Shown here in pieces: positions 42,273 to 51,240 of a stretch of DNA of 64,000 bases; position 1 is the stretch's first letter, and each line of letters starts with the position of its first letter. Made by a program: the position numbers and the translations under genes. The stretch comes from Pseudomonas sp. 7SR1 (lineage in GTDB: Bacteria > Pseudomonadota > Gammaproteobacteria > Pseudomonadales > Pseudomonadaceae), in NCBI RefSeq assembly GCF_900156465.1, contig NZ_LT707064.1, positions 5,657,001 to 5,721,000 of the forward strand, written 5' to 3'. A model generated the notes under the pieces. That model was not told the origin of the DNA. It did not search any database and worked only from the letters and a program-made list of their open reading frames with translations.

Positions 42273-43889
42273 ATGCCAGTCATCGAATCGCAGCTCGATC
42301 CGCACAACGCCGACTTCGCCCGCAATCGCGCGGCGATGCTGGCCAGCGTCGGACAACTTCGGCAGATCGAACAGGCCATGCTGGAGAAGGCCGCCCAGGC
42401 CCAGGCGAAATTCGACAAGCGGGGTCAACTGCTGCCACGCCAGCGCCTGAACCTGCTGCTGGACCCCGGCGCGCCGTTCCTCGAACTGGCGAGCCTGGCC
42501 GGCTACAAGCTCCATGACGACAAGGACGGCAGCGAGGCCGGCGGTGGCTTGATCGCTGGCATCGGCCATGTCAGTGGCGCGCGGGTGCTGGTGGTGGCCA
42601 ACAACAGTGCGATCAGGGGCGGAACCATTTCCCCCAGCGGCCTTGACAAGACCCTGCGCCTGCAACAGATCGCCATGGAAAACAGGCTGCCGGTGATCAC
42701 CCTCGCCGAAAGCGGCGGGGCCAACCTCAATTACGCCGCGCAGATTTTCGTCGAAGGCGCGCGCAGCTTCGCCAACCAGGCCCGGATGTCGGCCATGGGG
42801 CTGCCACAGATTACCGTGGTGCACGGTTCGGCCACCGCTGGCGGCGCTTATCAGCCGGGGCTGTCGGACTACGTGGTGGTGGTACGTGACAAGGCCCGGC
42901 TGTTCCTTGCCGGCCCGCCACTGCTCAAGGCCGCTACCGGCGAAGTGGCCACCGAGGAGGAACTGGGGGGCGCGCAGATGCACGCGCAAGTAGCGGGCAC
43001 CGCCGAATACCTGGCCGAGAACGACGCCGACGGTATCCGCCTGGCCCGGGAAATCGTCAGCCTGCTGCCCTGGAACGCACGACGACCGCCACGCCCCGAT
43101 CACACCTGGCCGGAACCGCTCTACCCCATCGACGAATTGTACGGACTGGTGCCCGACGATCCCAAAAAGCCCTATGACGTGCGGGAAATCATCGCCCGCA
43201 TCGCCGACGGCTCCAGCTTCCTCGACTTCAAGAACGAATTCGACCCACTGACGGTGTGCGGCCACCTTCGGATTCACGGCCATGCCTGCGGCCTGATCGG
43301 CAACAACGGTCCGATCACACCGAAGGGCGCGAGCAAGGCGGCGCAGTTCATCCAGCTTTGCGACCAGAGCCGCACACCGCTGTTGTTCCTGCACAACACC
43401 ACCGGGTTCATGGTGGGCACCGAAGCCGAACAGCAAGGTGTGATCAAGCACGGCGCCAAGATGATCCAGGCGGTGGCCAACGCCCGGGTGGCGAAGCTGA
43501 CAATCGTGGTGGGCGGTTCCTACGGTGCCGGCCATTACGCCATGTGCGGTCGCGGACTGGATCCGCGTTTCATCTTCGCCTGGCCCAACAGCCACACTGC
43601 GGTGATGGGAGGCGCCCAGGCCGGCAAGGTCCTGCGCCTGGTCACCGAGGCCACGCAGGCCAGGAACGGCGTCACTGCCGATCCACAGATGCTCGACCAG
43701 CTGGAACGCAGCACCGCGCAGAAACTCGACAGCCAGTCCACCGCCCTCTACGGCAGCGCCAACCTGTGGGACGACGGCCTCATCGACCCACGGGATACCC
43801 GCACCCTGCTGGGCTACCTGCTGGACATCTGCCATGAAGCCGAAGGCCGGTCGCTGCAACCCAACAGTTTCGGAGTGGCCCGCTTCTGA
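42273..43889 (+). CDS. atuC: Geranyl-CoA carboxylase, beta (carboxyltransferase) subunit
   Basis: 538-residue acyl-CoA carboxyltransferase with N- and C-terminal crotonase-like halves. Visible motifs include RGQLLPRQRLNLLLDPG (with K before R), ESGGANLNYAAQIF, VVHGSATAGGAYQPGLSDY, NNGPITPKGASKAAQFI and IVVGGSYGAGHYAMCGRGLDP. The same family includes methylcrotonyl-CoA carboxylase LiuB; the atuA-atuD context favours geranyl-CoA. Pairs with AtuF to carboxylate cis-geranyl-CoA. ATG at 42273 follows GGAAAGGAA by a short space. Confidence 0.9.
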   Translation: MPVIESQLDPHNADFARNRAAMLASVGQLRQIEQAMLEKAAQAQAKFDKRGQLLPRQRLNLLLDPGAPFLELASLAGYKLHDDKDGSEAGGGLIAGIGHVSGARVLVVANNSAIRGGTISPSGLDKTLRLQQIAMENRLPVITLAESGGANLNYAAQIFVEGARSFANQARMSAMGLPQITVVHGSATAGGAYQPGLSDYVVVVRDKARLFLAGPPLLKAATGEVATEEELGGAQMHAQVAGTAEYLAENDADGIRLAREIVSLLPWNARRPPRPDHTWPEPLYPIDELYGLVPDDPKKPYDVREIIARIADGSSFLDFKNEFDPLTVCGHLRIHGHACGLIGNNGPITPKGASKAAQFIQLCDQSRTPLLFLHNTTGFMVGTEAEQQGVIKHGAKMIQAVANARVAKLTIVVGGSYGAGHYAMCGRGLDPRFIFAWPNSHTAVMGGAQAGKVLRLVTEATQARNGVTADPQMLDQLERSTAQKLDSQSTALYGSANLWDDGLIDPRDTRTLLGYLLDICHEAEGRSLQPNSFGVARF

Positions 43890-43932
43890 TCCGGCGAGTG
43901 CCTCGATCGCCGTTCAAAGGAGAACACTGAAA

Positions 43933-45090
43933 ATGATCTTCACCCAGGAACACGAAGCACTGCGGCGCACTGTTCGCCAGTTTGTCGACCACGACATCAA
44001 CCCTTACGTCGACGAATGGGAAAAGGCCGGGCGGTTTCCCATCCACGAAGTCTTTCGCAAGGCGGGTGAGCTGGGGTTGCTGGGAATCTCCAAGCCAGAA
44101 CGTTTCGGCGGCATGGGCCTGGACTACAGCTATTCGATCGTCGCGGCCGAGGAATTCGGCACCATCCACTGTGGCGGCGTGCCCATGTCCATCGGCGTCC
44201 AGACAGACATGTGCACTCCGGCCCTGGCGCGTTTCGGCTCCGACGCACTGCGCGAAGAATTCCTGCGCCCGGCCATCCGCGGCGAACAGGTGGGCTGCAT
44301 CGGCGTCTCGGAAACCGCTGCCGGCTCCGACGTGGCCGGCCTCAAGACCACGGCGCGCAAGGACGGCGACGACTACGTCATCAACGGCAGCAAGATGTGG
44401 ATCACCAATTCACCGAGCGCCGATTTCATCTGCCTTTTGGCCAACACTTCGGACGACAAGCCGCACCTCAACAAATCCCTGATCGTGGTACCGATGCACA
44501 CGCCCGGCATCAGCCTCGGCGCGCACCTGGACAAGCTCGGCATGCGCAGCTCGGAAACCGCCCAGGTGTTCTTCGATGATGTGCGGGTGCCGCAACGCAA
44601 TCGCATCGGCCAGGAGGGCGCCGGGTTCATGATGCAGATGCTGCAGTTCCAGGAAGAACGGCTGTTCGGCGCGGCGAACATGATCAAGGGGCTGGAGCGC
44701 TGCGTCGACAGCACCATCGAATATTGCCGTGAACGCAAGACCTTTGGTACAGCGCTGATCGACAATCAGGTGATCCACTTTCGCCTGGCGGAACTGGCCA
44801 GCGAGATCGAATGCCTGCGAGCGCTGGTCTATCAGGCCACCGAGCAGTACATCAACGGCCAGGATGTCACGCGCCTGGCGTCCATGGCCAAGCTCAAGGC
44901 CGGGCGCCTGAGCCGTGAGGTCACCGACAGTTGCCTGCAATACTGGGGCGGCATGGGGTTCATGTGGGACAACCCGGTGTCGCGGGCCTACCGCGATGTA
45001 CGGCTGGTGTCCATCGGCGCCGGTGCGGACGAGATCATGCTGGGGATCATCTGCAAGCTCATGGGCACGTTGCCGGGAAAGAAAAAATGA
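43933..45090 (+). CDS. atuD: Citronellyl-CoA dehydrogenase
   Basis: FAD-dependent acyl-CoA dehydrogenase, 385 residues, oxidising citronellyl-CoA to geranyl-CoA. Motifs: CIGVSETAAGSDVAGLKTTA (flavin contact), KMWITNSPSADF, ERLFGAANMIKGLERCVD and LQYWGGMGFMWDNPVSRAYRD near the C-terminus. The general fold is common to many dehydrogenases; the specific name comes from its place between atuC and atuF. ATG at 43933 follows AAAGGAGAAC. Its stop overlaps the atuF start (ATGA). Confidence 0.9.
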   Translation: MIFTQEHEALRRTVRQFVDHDINPYVDEWEKAGRFPIHEVFRKAGELGLLGISKPERFGGMGLDYSYSIVAAEEFGTIHCGGVPMSIGVQTDMCTPALARFGSDALREEFLRPAIRGEQVGCIGVSETAAGSDVAGLKTTARKDGDDYVINGSKMWITNSPSADFICLLANTSDDKPHLNKSLIVVPMHTPGISLGAHLDKLGMRSSETAQVFFDDVRVPQRNRIGQEGAGFMMQMLQFQEERLFGAANMIKGLERCVDSTIEYCRERKTFGTALIDNQVIHFRLAELASEIECLRALVYQATEQYINGQDVTRLASMAKLKAGRLSREVTDSCLQYWGGMGFMWDNPVSRAYRDVRLVSIGAGADEIMLGIICKLMGTLPGKKK

Positions 45091-47096
45091 GCAGCTACCC
45101 GCCCGCCATGTCCGCCTTCAGCAAGATCCTCGTCGCCAACCGCGGTGAAATCGCCTGCCGGATCCAGCGCACCGCGCAGGCCCTGGGCTACCGCACGGTC
45201 GCTGTGTTCAGCGAGGCCGATGCCGACGCGTTGCATGTCCGCATGGCCGATGAAGCCGTTTCGATCGGACCGGCGGCGGTGCAACAGTCCTACCTCAACC
45301 CATCGGCCATTCTCGAGGCGGCCCGCAGAAGCGGCGCCGATGCGATTCACCCCGGCTACGGTTTCCTCTCCGAGAACGCCGATTTCGCCCGGGCCTGCGA
45401 AAAAGCAGGGCTCGTTTTCATCGGACCCAGCCCCGACGCCATCGAACTGATGGGCAGCAAACGGCGTTCGAAGATCGCCATGCTTGCCGCGGGCGTGCCC
45501 TGTATTGCCGGCTACCAGGACGCGGCCCAGGACGACGACACTCTTTGCCGCGAAGCCGAACGCATCGGTTTCCCGCTGATGATCAAGTCCAGCGCAGGCG
45601 GTGGCGGCCGGGGCATGCGCCTGGTCCAGCGGGCCGACGACCTGCTGGAGCAACTGCACGGTGCACGCTCCGAGGCACTGCATGGCTTTGGCAGTGACGA
45701 GTTGATCCTGGAACAGGCGCTGATCGATCCACGGCATGTCGAGGTGCAGATTTTTGGCGATCGCCATGGTCACTTGATCCACCTCGGCGAACGGGACTGC
45801 TCGATCCAGCGCCGTCACCAGAAGATCATCGAGGAGGCACCCTGCCCGGTCATGACCGCCGCGCTGCGCCACGCCATGGGCGAGGCAGCGCTCAAGGCCG
45901 GTCGCGCGGTGAACTACGTCGGTGCCGGCACGGTGGAGTTCCTGTTGGCCGCCGATGACCGGTTCTACTTCCTGGAAATGAATACCCGGCTGCAGGTGGA
46001 GCACCCGGTGACCGAACAGATCACTGGCCAGGACCTGGTGGCCTGGCAGCTGGACATCGCCGCTGGCCTGCCCTTGCCCCTGCGCCAGGATCAGTTGCAG
46101 CTCAGCGGCCATGCCATGGAAGTGCGGCTGTATGCCGAAGATCCAGGCGAGCATTTCCTGCCCCAGACCGGACGCCTGACCGGCTGGGAACCGCCGACCC
46201 GGGGCGAGGTACGCATCGACCACGGTTTGCTGGAAGGCCAGGCCATCACACCGTTCTATGATCCGATGCTGGGCAAGCTCATCAGCCACGGCGCCACTCG
46301 CGAAGAGGCCCGGCGCAAGCTGTTGCGCGCCGTGGAGGATTGCGTGTTGCTGGGGGTTCGGAGCAATCAGCGAATGCTGGCGGGTCTGCTGGCGCATCCG
46401 CAATTCATCGCGGGCGATTTCGGCACCGACTTCATCGCCCGGCATTTCGCCGACCACATTGCCCTCCAGCCTCATATCCCCTCGACTGAACAGCTGGCCA
46501 TCGCCACCGCCCTGTTCTACTGGGCGGCAGGCGCACCCCACTCCGGCCTGGCGGGCTGGCACAACAACACAGGCGCGGCGCTGCACTACCGGATCGGTGC
46601 GGCCGAACGCGACTGGACACTGAGCCTGAACGCCGAAGCGGACGGCACGCTGCGGGTTCTAACCGCCGGCCAGGTGTTCGAACTGATGCGGCTCGATACC
46701 GACCAGCGCGGCACAAGCCTGGTCATCAATGGCATCCGGCAACGCTACACCTGGCGCCTCCACGGCACCGACCTCTGGCTGTTCGCCCGCCCCGGCAGCC
46801 TGCACCTGCAGGATCGGACCCACGCTGCTGTCATACCAGACTGCGTGGTGGGTGATGGCATGCTCAGGGCGCCAATGGATGGGGCTATCGTGCAATTGCG
46901 GGTCAGGGAAGGCAGCGTGGTTTGCCAGGGGCAACTGCTGGTAGTGCTCGAGGCGATGAAAATGGAGCACTCGCTCAAGGCCGACAGGGACGGCGTGGTG
47001 CGGGCGTTGCAGATCAGGCAAGGCGACCAGGTGAGGAACCGGCAGGTTTTGTTGCAGGTGACCACAGACGACCAGGCTCTGTACGAAAAGTCTTGA
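45087..47096 (+). CDS. atuF: Geranyl-CoA carboxylase, alpha (biotin-containing) subunit
   Basis: 669 residues: biotin carboxylase domain (ILVANRGEIACRIQRTA, SSAGGGGRGMRLV ATP loop, EMNTRLQVEHPVTE) up to about 450, a linker domain, and a C-terminal biotinyl domain with VLEAMKMEHSL where the lysine is biotinylated. Partner of AtuC. The final residues ALYEKS and the TGA stop are encoded by the left end of an inverted-repeat element (47075-47214), so the native C-terminus was probably altered slightly, outside the biotinyl fold. Confidence 0.92.
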   Translation: MSSYPPAMSAFSKILVANRGEIACRIQRTAQALGYRTVAVFSEADADALHVRMADEAVSIGPAAVQQSYLNPSAILEAARRSGADAIHPGYGFLSENADFARACEKAGLVFIGPSPDAIELMGSKRRSKIAMLAAGVPCIAGYQDAAQDDDTLCREAERIGFPLMIKSSAGGGGRGMRLVQRADDLLEQLHGARSEALHGFGSDELILEQALIDPRHVEVQIFGDRHGHLIHLGERDCSIQRRHQKIIEEAPCPVMTAALRHAMGEAALKAGRAVNYVGAGTVEFLLAADDRFYFLEMNTRLQVEHPVTEQITGQDLVAWQLDIAAGLPLPLRQDQLQLSGHAMEVRLYAEDPGEHFLPQTGRLTGWEPPTRGEVRIDHGLLEGQAITPFYDPMLGKLISHGATREEARRKLLRAVEDCVLLGVRSNQRMLAGLLAHPQFIAGDFGTDFIARHFADHIALQPHIPSTEQLAIATALFYWAAGAPHSGLAGWHNNTGAALHYRIGAAERDWTLSLNAEADGTLRVLTAGQVFELMRLDTDQRGTSLVINGIRQRYTWRLHGTDLWLFARPGSLHLQDRTHAAVIPDCVVGDGMLRAPMDGAIVQLRVREGSVVCQGQLLVVLEAMKMEHSLKADRDGVVRALQIRQGDQVRNRQVLLQVTTDDQALYEKS

Positions 47097-47214
47097 GACG
47101 AAGGTCAGGCAAGGCGAAAACAGCCGATCAAGCGGAATGTACTTGAGTACACGAGCATTGCGAGGCATTTTTCAACGCAGCATGAACGAGTATCAAGGCT
47201 TTTCGTACAGAGCC
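47075..47214. mobile_element. MITE-like element with 25-bp terminal inverted repeats
   Basis: 140 bases bounded by GGCTCTGTACGAAAAG at 47075-47090 and its exact complement at 47199-47214. Extending inward gives 25-base ends with two mismatches. No transposase is encoded; the middle holds a GTACTTGAGTAC palindrome (47139-47150). Size and structure fit a miniature inverted-repeat transposable element moved by a transposase elsewhere. I see no clear target duplication. It runs over the 3' end of atuF. Confidence 0.75.
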
Positions 47215-47279
47215 TAGGCGGATGCGCCGGGTTTGACTACGCTCAACCCCATCTGCATGCCGCTACCCGGGAACCCGCG

Positions 47280-47822
47280 ATGCCTAACTGGCTGGTGATT
47301 GATCTGGAGGCCACCACCGATGAAGGAGGCTGGCCGGTAACCGAAATGGAAATTATCGAAATCGGCGCCACGCTGGTGAATCGTGACGGTCACGAGGTGG
47401 ATCATTTCCAGCGTTTCGTCCGCCCCTTGAGACGCCCCCTGCTCACATCGTTCTGCCGCGAGCTGACGCACATCACCCAGGCCAATATCGACAGCGCGGC
47501 CACCTTGTCCGAGGTCTGGCCGGCATTCGAACGCTGGCTGACGCCCTACCAGGCGAACCTGGGCGGCTGGGTCAGCTGGGGCGATTACGACCGCAAGCAG
47601 TTGCTTCAGGAGTGGCAGCATCAACGGCTGCAAAGCTTTCTCAGCCAGGTGCCCCACATGAACCTCAAGCAGCGCTTCGCCAAGGCCCGACGGCTGGAGC
47701 GGCCACTGGGGCTCAATGGAGCCCTGCAACTGGCCGGCCTGCAGTTCAACGGTCAACAGCACCGGGCCCTGGAGGATGCGCGCAACACCGCGCGATTGCT
47801 GCCCCTGGTGCTGGCCGACTGA
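47280..47822 (+). CDS. 3'-5' exonuclease, DEDDh (ERI-1/KapD-like) family
   Basis: 180 residues with the exonuclease motifs: Exo[13 protein letters not shown] (Asp and Glu), ExoII around [12 protein letters not shown] with a later Asp in WGDYDRKQL, and Exo[18 protein letters not shown] (His and Asp). This is the RNase T / oligoribonuclease superfamily. The specific substrate, RNA or DNA, is not clear. ATG at 47280; the upstream stretch is short and follows the MITE. Confidence 0.85.
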   Translation: MPNWLVIDLEATTDEGGWPVTEMEIIEIGATLVNRDGHEVDHFQRFVRPLRRPLLTSFCRELTHITQANIDSAATLSEVWPAFERWLTPYQANLGGWVSWGDYDRKQLLQEWQHQRLQSFLSQVPHMNLKQRFAKARRLERPLGLNGALQLAGLQFNGQQHRALEDARNTARLLPLVLAD

Positions 47823-47910
47823 GCAACCCGCCCCCGTTTCGCAGATGACGTGTGTCGAAGCCTTGTGCATACTGGCCGGCCTTTTTCAGCCCTTTTACGA
47901 GGAATCGCCC

Positions 47911-48195
47911 ATGTTCAAAGTCAACGAGTACTTCGACGGCACCGTCAAGTCCATCGCCTTCGGCACTGCCGAAGGTCCTGCGACCATCGGCGTCATGGCA
48001 CCGGGCGAATACGAGTTCGGAACGGCCCAGCGGGAGATCATGCACGTGGTCTCCGGCGCCCTGACCGTGAAACTGCCCGACAGCGCCGAATGGGAAACCT
48101 TCGCTGCCGGCAGCCAGTTCAATGTCCCGGCCAACAGCAAGTTCCAGCTCAAGGTGGCCGTCGACACTGCCTACCTGTGCGAATACCGCGGCTGA
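47911..48195 (+). CDS. ppnP: Pyrimidine/purine nucleoside phosphorylase PpnP
   Basis: 94-residue cupin of the DUF1255/YaiE family, which phosphorolyses several nucleosides. Cupin motifs: [23 protein letters not shown] and [13 protein letters not shown], ending [14 protein letters not shown] precedes the ATG at 47911. Single-gene unit between an exonuclease gene and a terminator. Confidence 0.9.
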   Translation: MFKVNEYFDGTVKSIAFGTAEGPATIGVMAPGEYEFGTAQREIMHVVSGALTVKLPDSAEWETFAAGSQFNVPANSKFQLKVAVDTAYLCEYRG

Positions 48196-48207
48196 ACCTG
48201 CTGCATC

Positions 48208-48244
48208 AAAAAAAATGCCCGTGTCCAGCGACACGGGCATTTTT
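48208..48244. terminator. Bidirectional terminator between ppnP and the MOSC gene
   Basis: Stem ATGCCCGTGTC / GACACGGGCAT with loop CAGC, an A run before and a T run after. Serves the convergent ppnP and MOSC-protein genes. Confidence 0.9.
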
Positions 48245-48261
48245 CATTGCGAACGCGGTGT

Positions 48262-49071
48262 TTATTCGAGCACCTCGACCGGCATGCCGACTTCGAGCCG
48301 ACCGTTGCCGTCGTTGACCAGGTTCTGGCCGAACATCACCCCGTCCGGCGTCGATCGATACTGCTGCAACGTGGCGAAAGGCTCGCGGTTCGGATCGCGT
48401 TCACCGGTTTGCGGGTCGACCGTGGTCATGATGCAGCGCGAGCACGGCTTGACCACCCGAAATTCCACATCGCCGATACGAATACGTTTCCAGCCATCCT
48501 CGGCGAACGCGTCGCTGCCCTCGATCACCAGATTGGGCCGGAAACGCAGCATCTCCAGGGAGCGACCGACCCGATTCGACAGATCCTGCAGGGAGGCCTG
48601 GCCGATCAGCAGCAATGGAAAACCGTCCGCGAAGGCGACCTTATCGTCGTCCTTGCCGTAACCGGCCGCAGTGGTACGCGCCAGCTCCACCGGTACATGC
48701 ACCAGCCGGGTGGCATTGCCAATGAACTCGCTGACCCAGTTGCCCGCCTCATCGCCAGCATCCGGTACACGCAGGGTGTCACGCCAGATAGTCACTCCCC
48801 GGCGTTGCTCTTCGGCGGTCGAAGGCAGCGGCACCTCGATACTGCCATGGCCCGGCGCACTGAGCGTCAGGCCTCCGGCATCGTTCCACAATGCCGAGAG
48901 CTGGCTCATCTTCGCCACGGCCCGCTGAGTCAGGAATCGCCCGCTGGCCTCATCCACCAGCATCCAGCGCCGGTCACCGTCCAACCCCAGTTTGTCCAGG
49001 CCAATCCCTGGCAGGGACTGGCCTTTGCCGGACTTCAACGGATAACGGTACAGCGCGCTCAGCCGCAACAT
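48262..49071 (-). CDS. MOSC domain protein, YcbX-like
   Basis: 269 residues: N-terminal MOSC_N beta-barrel (LSALYRYPLKSGKGQSLP) and C-terminal MOSC domain (FRPNLVIEGSDAFAEDGWKRIRIGD), with the conserved cysteine in KPCSRCIMTTVDPQTGE that in this family can bind molybdenum cofactor. YcbX-type proteins reduce N-hydroxylated compounds but E. coli YcbX also has a ferredoxin domain, missing here. GGGAG precedes the ATG at 49071. Confidence 0.87.
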   Translation of the reverse strand: MLRLSALYRYPLKSGKGQSLPGIGLDKLGLDGDRRWMLVDEASGRFLTQRAVAKMSQLSALWNDAGGLTLSAPGHGSIEVPLPSTAEEQRRGVTIWRDTLRVPDAGDEAGNWVSEFIGNATRLVHVPVELARTTAAGYGKDDDKVAFADGFPLLLIGQASLQDLSNRVGRSLEMLRFRPNLVIEGSDAFAEDGWKRIRIGDVEFRVVKPCSRCIMTTVDPQTGERDPNREPFATLQQYRSTPDGVMFGQNLVNDGNGRLEVGMPVEVLE

Positions 49072-49141
49072 GGTCAGCTCCCTGATGGCGAAAAAATGCC
49101 ACCTTATACGAGCCGGCCATCGATGCAAACCACGATCGGCC

Positions 49142-50065
49142 TCAGCCAAGCATCAGTCGCTGGCGCACCACATCGACCAGTTTGTCGGGCTGGAATTTGG
49201 AGAGGAAATTGTCGCAGCCGACCTTCTTCACCATCGAGTCGTTGAAGCTGCCGGACAGCGAGGTATGCAGGACCACGTAGAGCCCACGCAAGCGCGGGTC
49301 GTTACGGATCTCGGTGGTCAGGCGATAGCCGTCCATTTCCGGCATTTCCGCGTCGGTGAAGATCATCAGCAATTTGTCGGTCATCACCTCACCGGTATCG
49401 GCCCAGGCCTTGAGCATGTTGAGGGCTTTCAGGCCGTCGCTGGCGATGTGCATCTTCACCCCCAACTGACCCAGGGTGTCGCGCAGTTGCGAGAGCGCGA
49501 CATTGGAGTCGTCCACCAGCAATACTTCGCGTCCGCGAGCCTTCTCCAGCACCGGGTCTTCGAGCTTGTCCCGGGAGACCTTGGCGTTGTAGGGCACGAT
49601 TTCGGCGAGGACTTTCTCCACGTCGATGATTTCCACCAACTGGTCGTCCACCTTGCTGATCGCGGTCAGGTAGTGTTCCCGGCCGGCGCTGGTCGGCGGC
49701 GGCAGGATCGCTTCCCAGTTCATGTTGACGATGCGGTCCACGCCACCCACCAGGAACGCCTGGACCGACCGGTTGTACTCGGTGACGATGATGGTGCTGT
49801 TGGCTCCCGGCACCAGCGGCCGCATGCCGATGGCCTGGGACAGGTCGATCACCGGCAGCGTCTGGCCCCGCAGGTTGACCACGCCGCACACGAATGGGTG
49901 GCGTTGCGGCATCAAGGTCAGCTTGGGCAGTTGCAGAACTTCCTGGACCTTGAACACGTTGATGGCGAACAATTGCCGCCCCGCCAGGCGAAACATGAGA
50001 ATTTCCAGGCGATTCTCACCCACCAGCTGGGTTCGTTGGTCTACTGTGTCGAGAATGCCGGCCAT
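49142..50065 (-). CDS. cheV: Chemotaxis coupling/response protein CheV
   Basis: 307 residues: CheW-like domain (about 20-160; FRLAGRQLFAINVFKVQEVLQ, NLRGQTLPVIDLSQAIGM) followed by a receiver domain (about 175-300) with acidic VDDSNVALSQL and phospho-acceptor Asp in IFTDAEMPEMDGYRL. CheV links receptors to CheA and may act as a phosphate sink. ATG at 50065 has AGGAG upstream. No other che genes are nearby. Confidence 0.93.
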   Translation of the reverse strand: MAGILDTVDQRTQLVGENRLEILMFRLAGRQLFAINVFKVQEVLQLPKLTLMPQRHPFVCGVVNLRGQTLPVIDLSQAIGMRPLVPGANSTIIVTEYNRSVQAFLVGGVDRIVNMNWEAILPPPTSAGREHYLTAISKVDDQLVEIIDVEKVLAEIVPYNAKVSRDKLEDPVLEKARGREVLLVDDSNVALSQLRDTLGQLGVKMHIASDGLKALNMLKAWADTGEVMTDKLLMIFTDAEMPEMDGYRLTTEIRNDPRLRGLYVVLHTSLSGSFNDSMVKKVGCDNFLSKFQPDKLVDVVRQRLMLG

Positions 50066-50259
50066 TGATGACTCCTGGGATTGTTCGGATGAATCCAATA
50101 AAGCAACTATCGGCCGTGGACGCCGGATCTTGACCCCCTGATGAAATACACTTGCGGGGCATTGATATCACATTAACATCATGCTTTACTGGCTTCACCC
50201 TTCAGATCCGACCACTTTCCCCGCTGCGCGACCATGTTTTGCGCACAAGGTTCCCCTAC

Positions 50260-50310
50260 CTAAGGGATTCCCCTAGCAACAATCAGGTCCAACCTGATAT
50301 TCCCAATATC
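50260..50310. promoter_or_regulatory. Three stacked palindromes in the cheV/50549 gap
   Basis: CTAAGGG-ATT-CCCCTAG (50260-50276, one mismatch), ATCAGGT-CCA-ACCTGAT (50282-50298, perfect) and GATATT-CCC-AATATC (50296-50310, perfect) follow one another with three-base centres. They lie in a 483-base region (50066-50548) with no gene. A weak promoter-like pair TTGATA/TTTACT is at 50162-50190. The palindromes look like protein binding sites; the binder is unknown. Confidence 0.5.
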
Positions 50311-50548
50311 CAATAGCCATTAATGTGACGCCATTCTCATTGCTGAACGGAGTCAGGCCTTTGTGCGCGACAGCAGGACATCGGACTTCCAGCCTTTCGG
50401 CCGATCCCACCCGAGCAACTTTCCGTCTGCCTGTCCCTGGCACGCGGCAAGGGTGTGCCGACGCACTTTCGTTCGTAGCCGGCCGTGAGGCCCAACCGTT
50501 TGCCACTCGCGATTTTCTTTCGTCTGACATGATGTTGTGGAGATAAGC

Positions 50549-51019
50549 ATGCCGAACGATCGTAAGAACTGGTCTCAGCGCCTACCCGAATTCCTGACCG
50601 AGGCCGAGACACTGCTGGCCAAGTCGGAGGAATGCCTGAGCCATCTGCAGCTGATCAACAATGACAAGGATGCAATCGATTGCATGCTCAGTACCTTGTT
50701 GAAGCTGGCAAACAAGGCCGATGCCCTGGCACTGGAAGCCGTATCGGAATTCTCCCTGCATATCCATGGCCTGCTCAGCCATGCGCAGAACAACATGGAT
50801 CTGCACGACCAGGCCCTTGAGGCCTTGAAGGATTGCTTCACCCTGATGGCCTGGCAGCTGGAACTGGTCGATCCCACCACCGGCCAGCTCAGCCTGGACA
50901 ACAGCGAACAGACCTCATTGATCGAGGCATTCGCCTTCCAGGTGGGCCAAAGCCCTTGCGACGCACTCCACGCAGCACACCGGCTGGCCCTGGTGCCCTT
51001 CTCCCAGAAGCAGGCCTGA
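50549..51019 (+). CDS. Hypothetical all-helical protein, 156 residues
   Basis: I do not recognise a family. The chain is rich in leucine, alanine and acidic residues and looks wholly helical, with heptad-like spacing (LTEAETLLAKSEECLSHLQ; ALDALALEAVSEFSLHIHGLL-type segments). One conserved-looking His (LHIHGLLSHAQNN) might suit a helical-bundle phosphotransfer role, but that is a guess. GGAG precedes the ATG. Preceded by a long regulatory region and followed 221 bases later by a sensor kinase gene. Confidence 0.75.
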   Translation: MPNDRKNWSQRLPEFLTEAETLLAKSEECLSHLQLINNDKDAIDCMLSTLLKLANKADALALEAVSEFSLHIHGLLSHAQNNMDLHDQALEALKDCFTLMAWQLELVDPTTGQLSLDNSEQTSLIEAFAFQVGQSPCDALHAAHRLALVPFSQKQA

Positions 51020-51240
51020 CACCTCACGGCCGACCTCCGATGCACGGCGCTTCAGGGCACCATGCCAGGCGCGACCAACGCTGGATGAAGTGGTACTATG
51101 TCTCGCGTCAGTCGCTTCGAAAGCACGGTGTGGAAAGCCTGCCACCGAAGCCACCCTCGACCTGAAACGTTTACCCGACCCGGCCTGTCAGATGCGCTGA
51201 CCGGCCAGCCCGCAGCGAACCTTCATTGGCTCCATCCGCT

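Noticed and set aside
47139..47150. GTACTTGAGTAC palindrome as an independent operator
   Set aside because: It lies inside the MITE-like element and is better explained as part of it.
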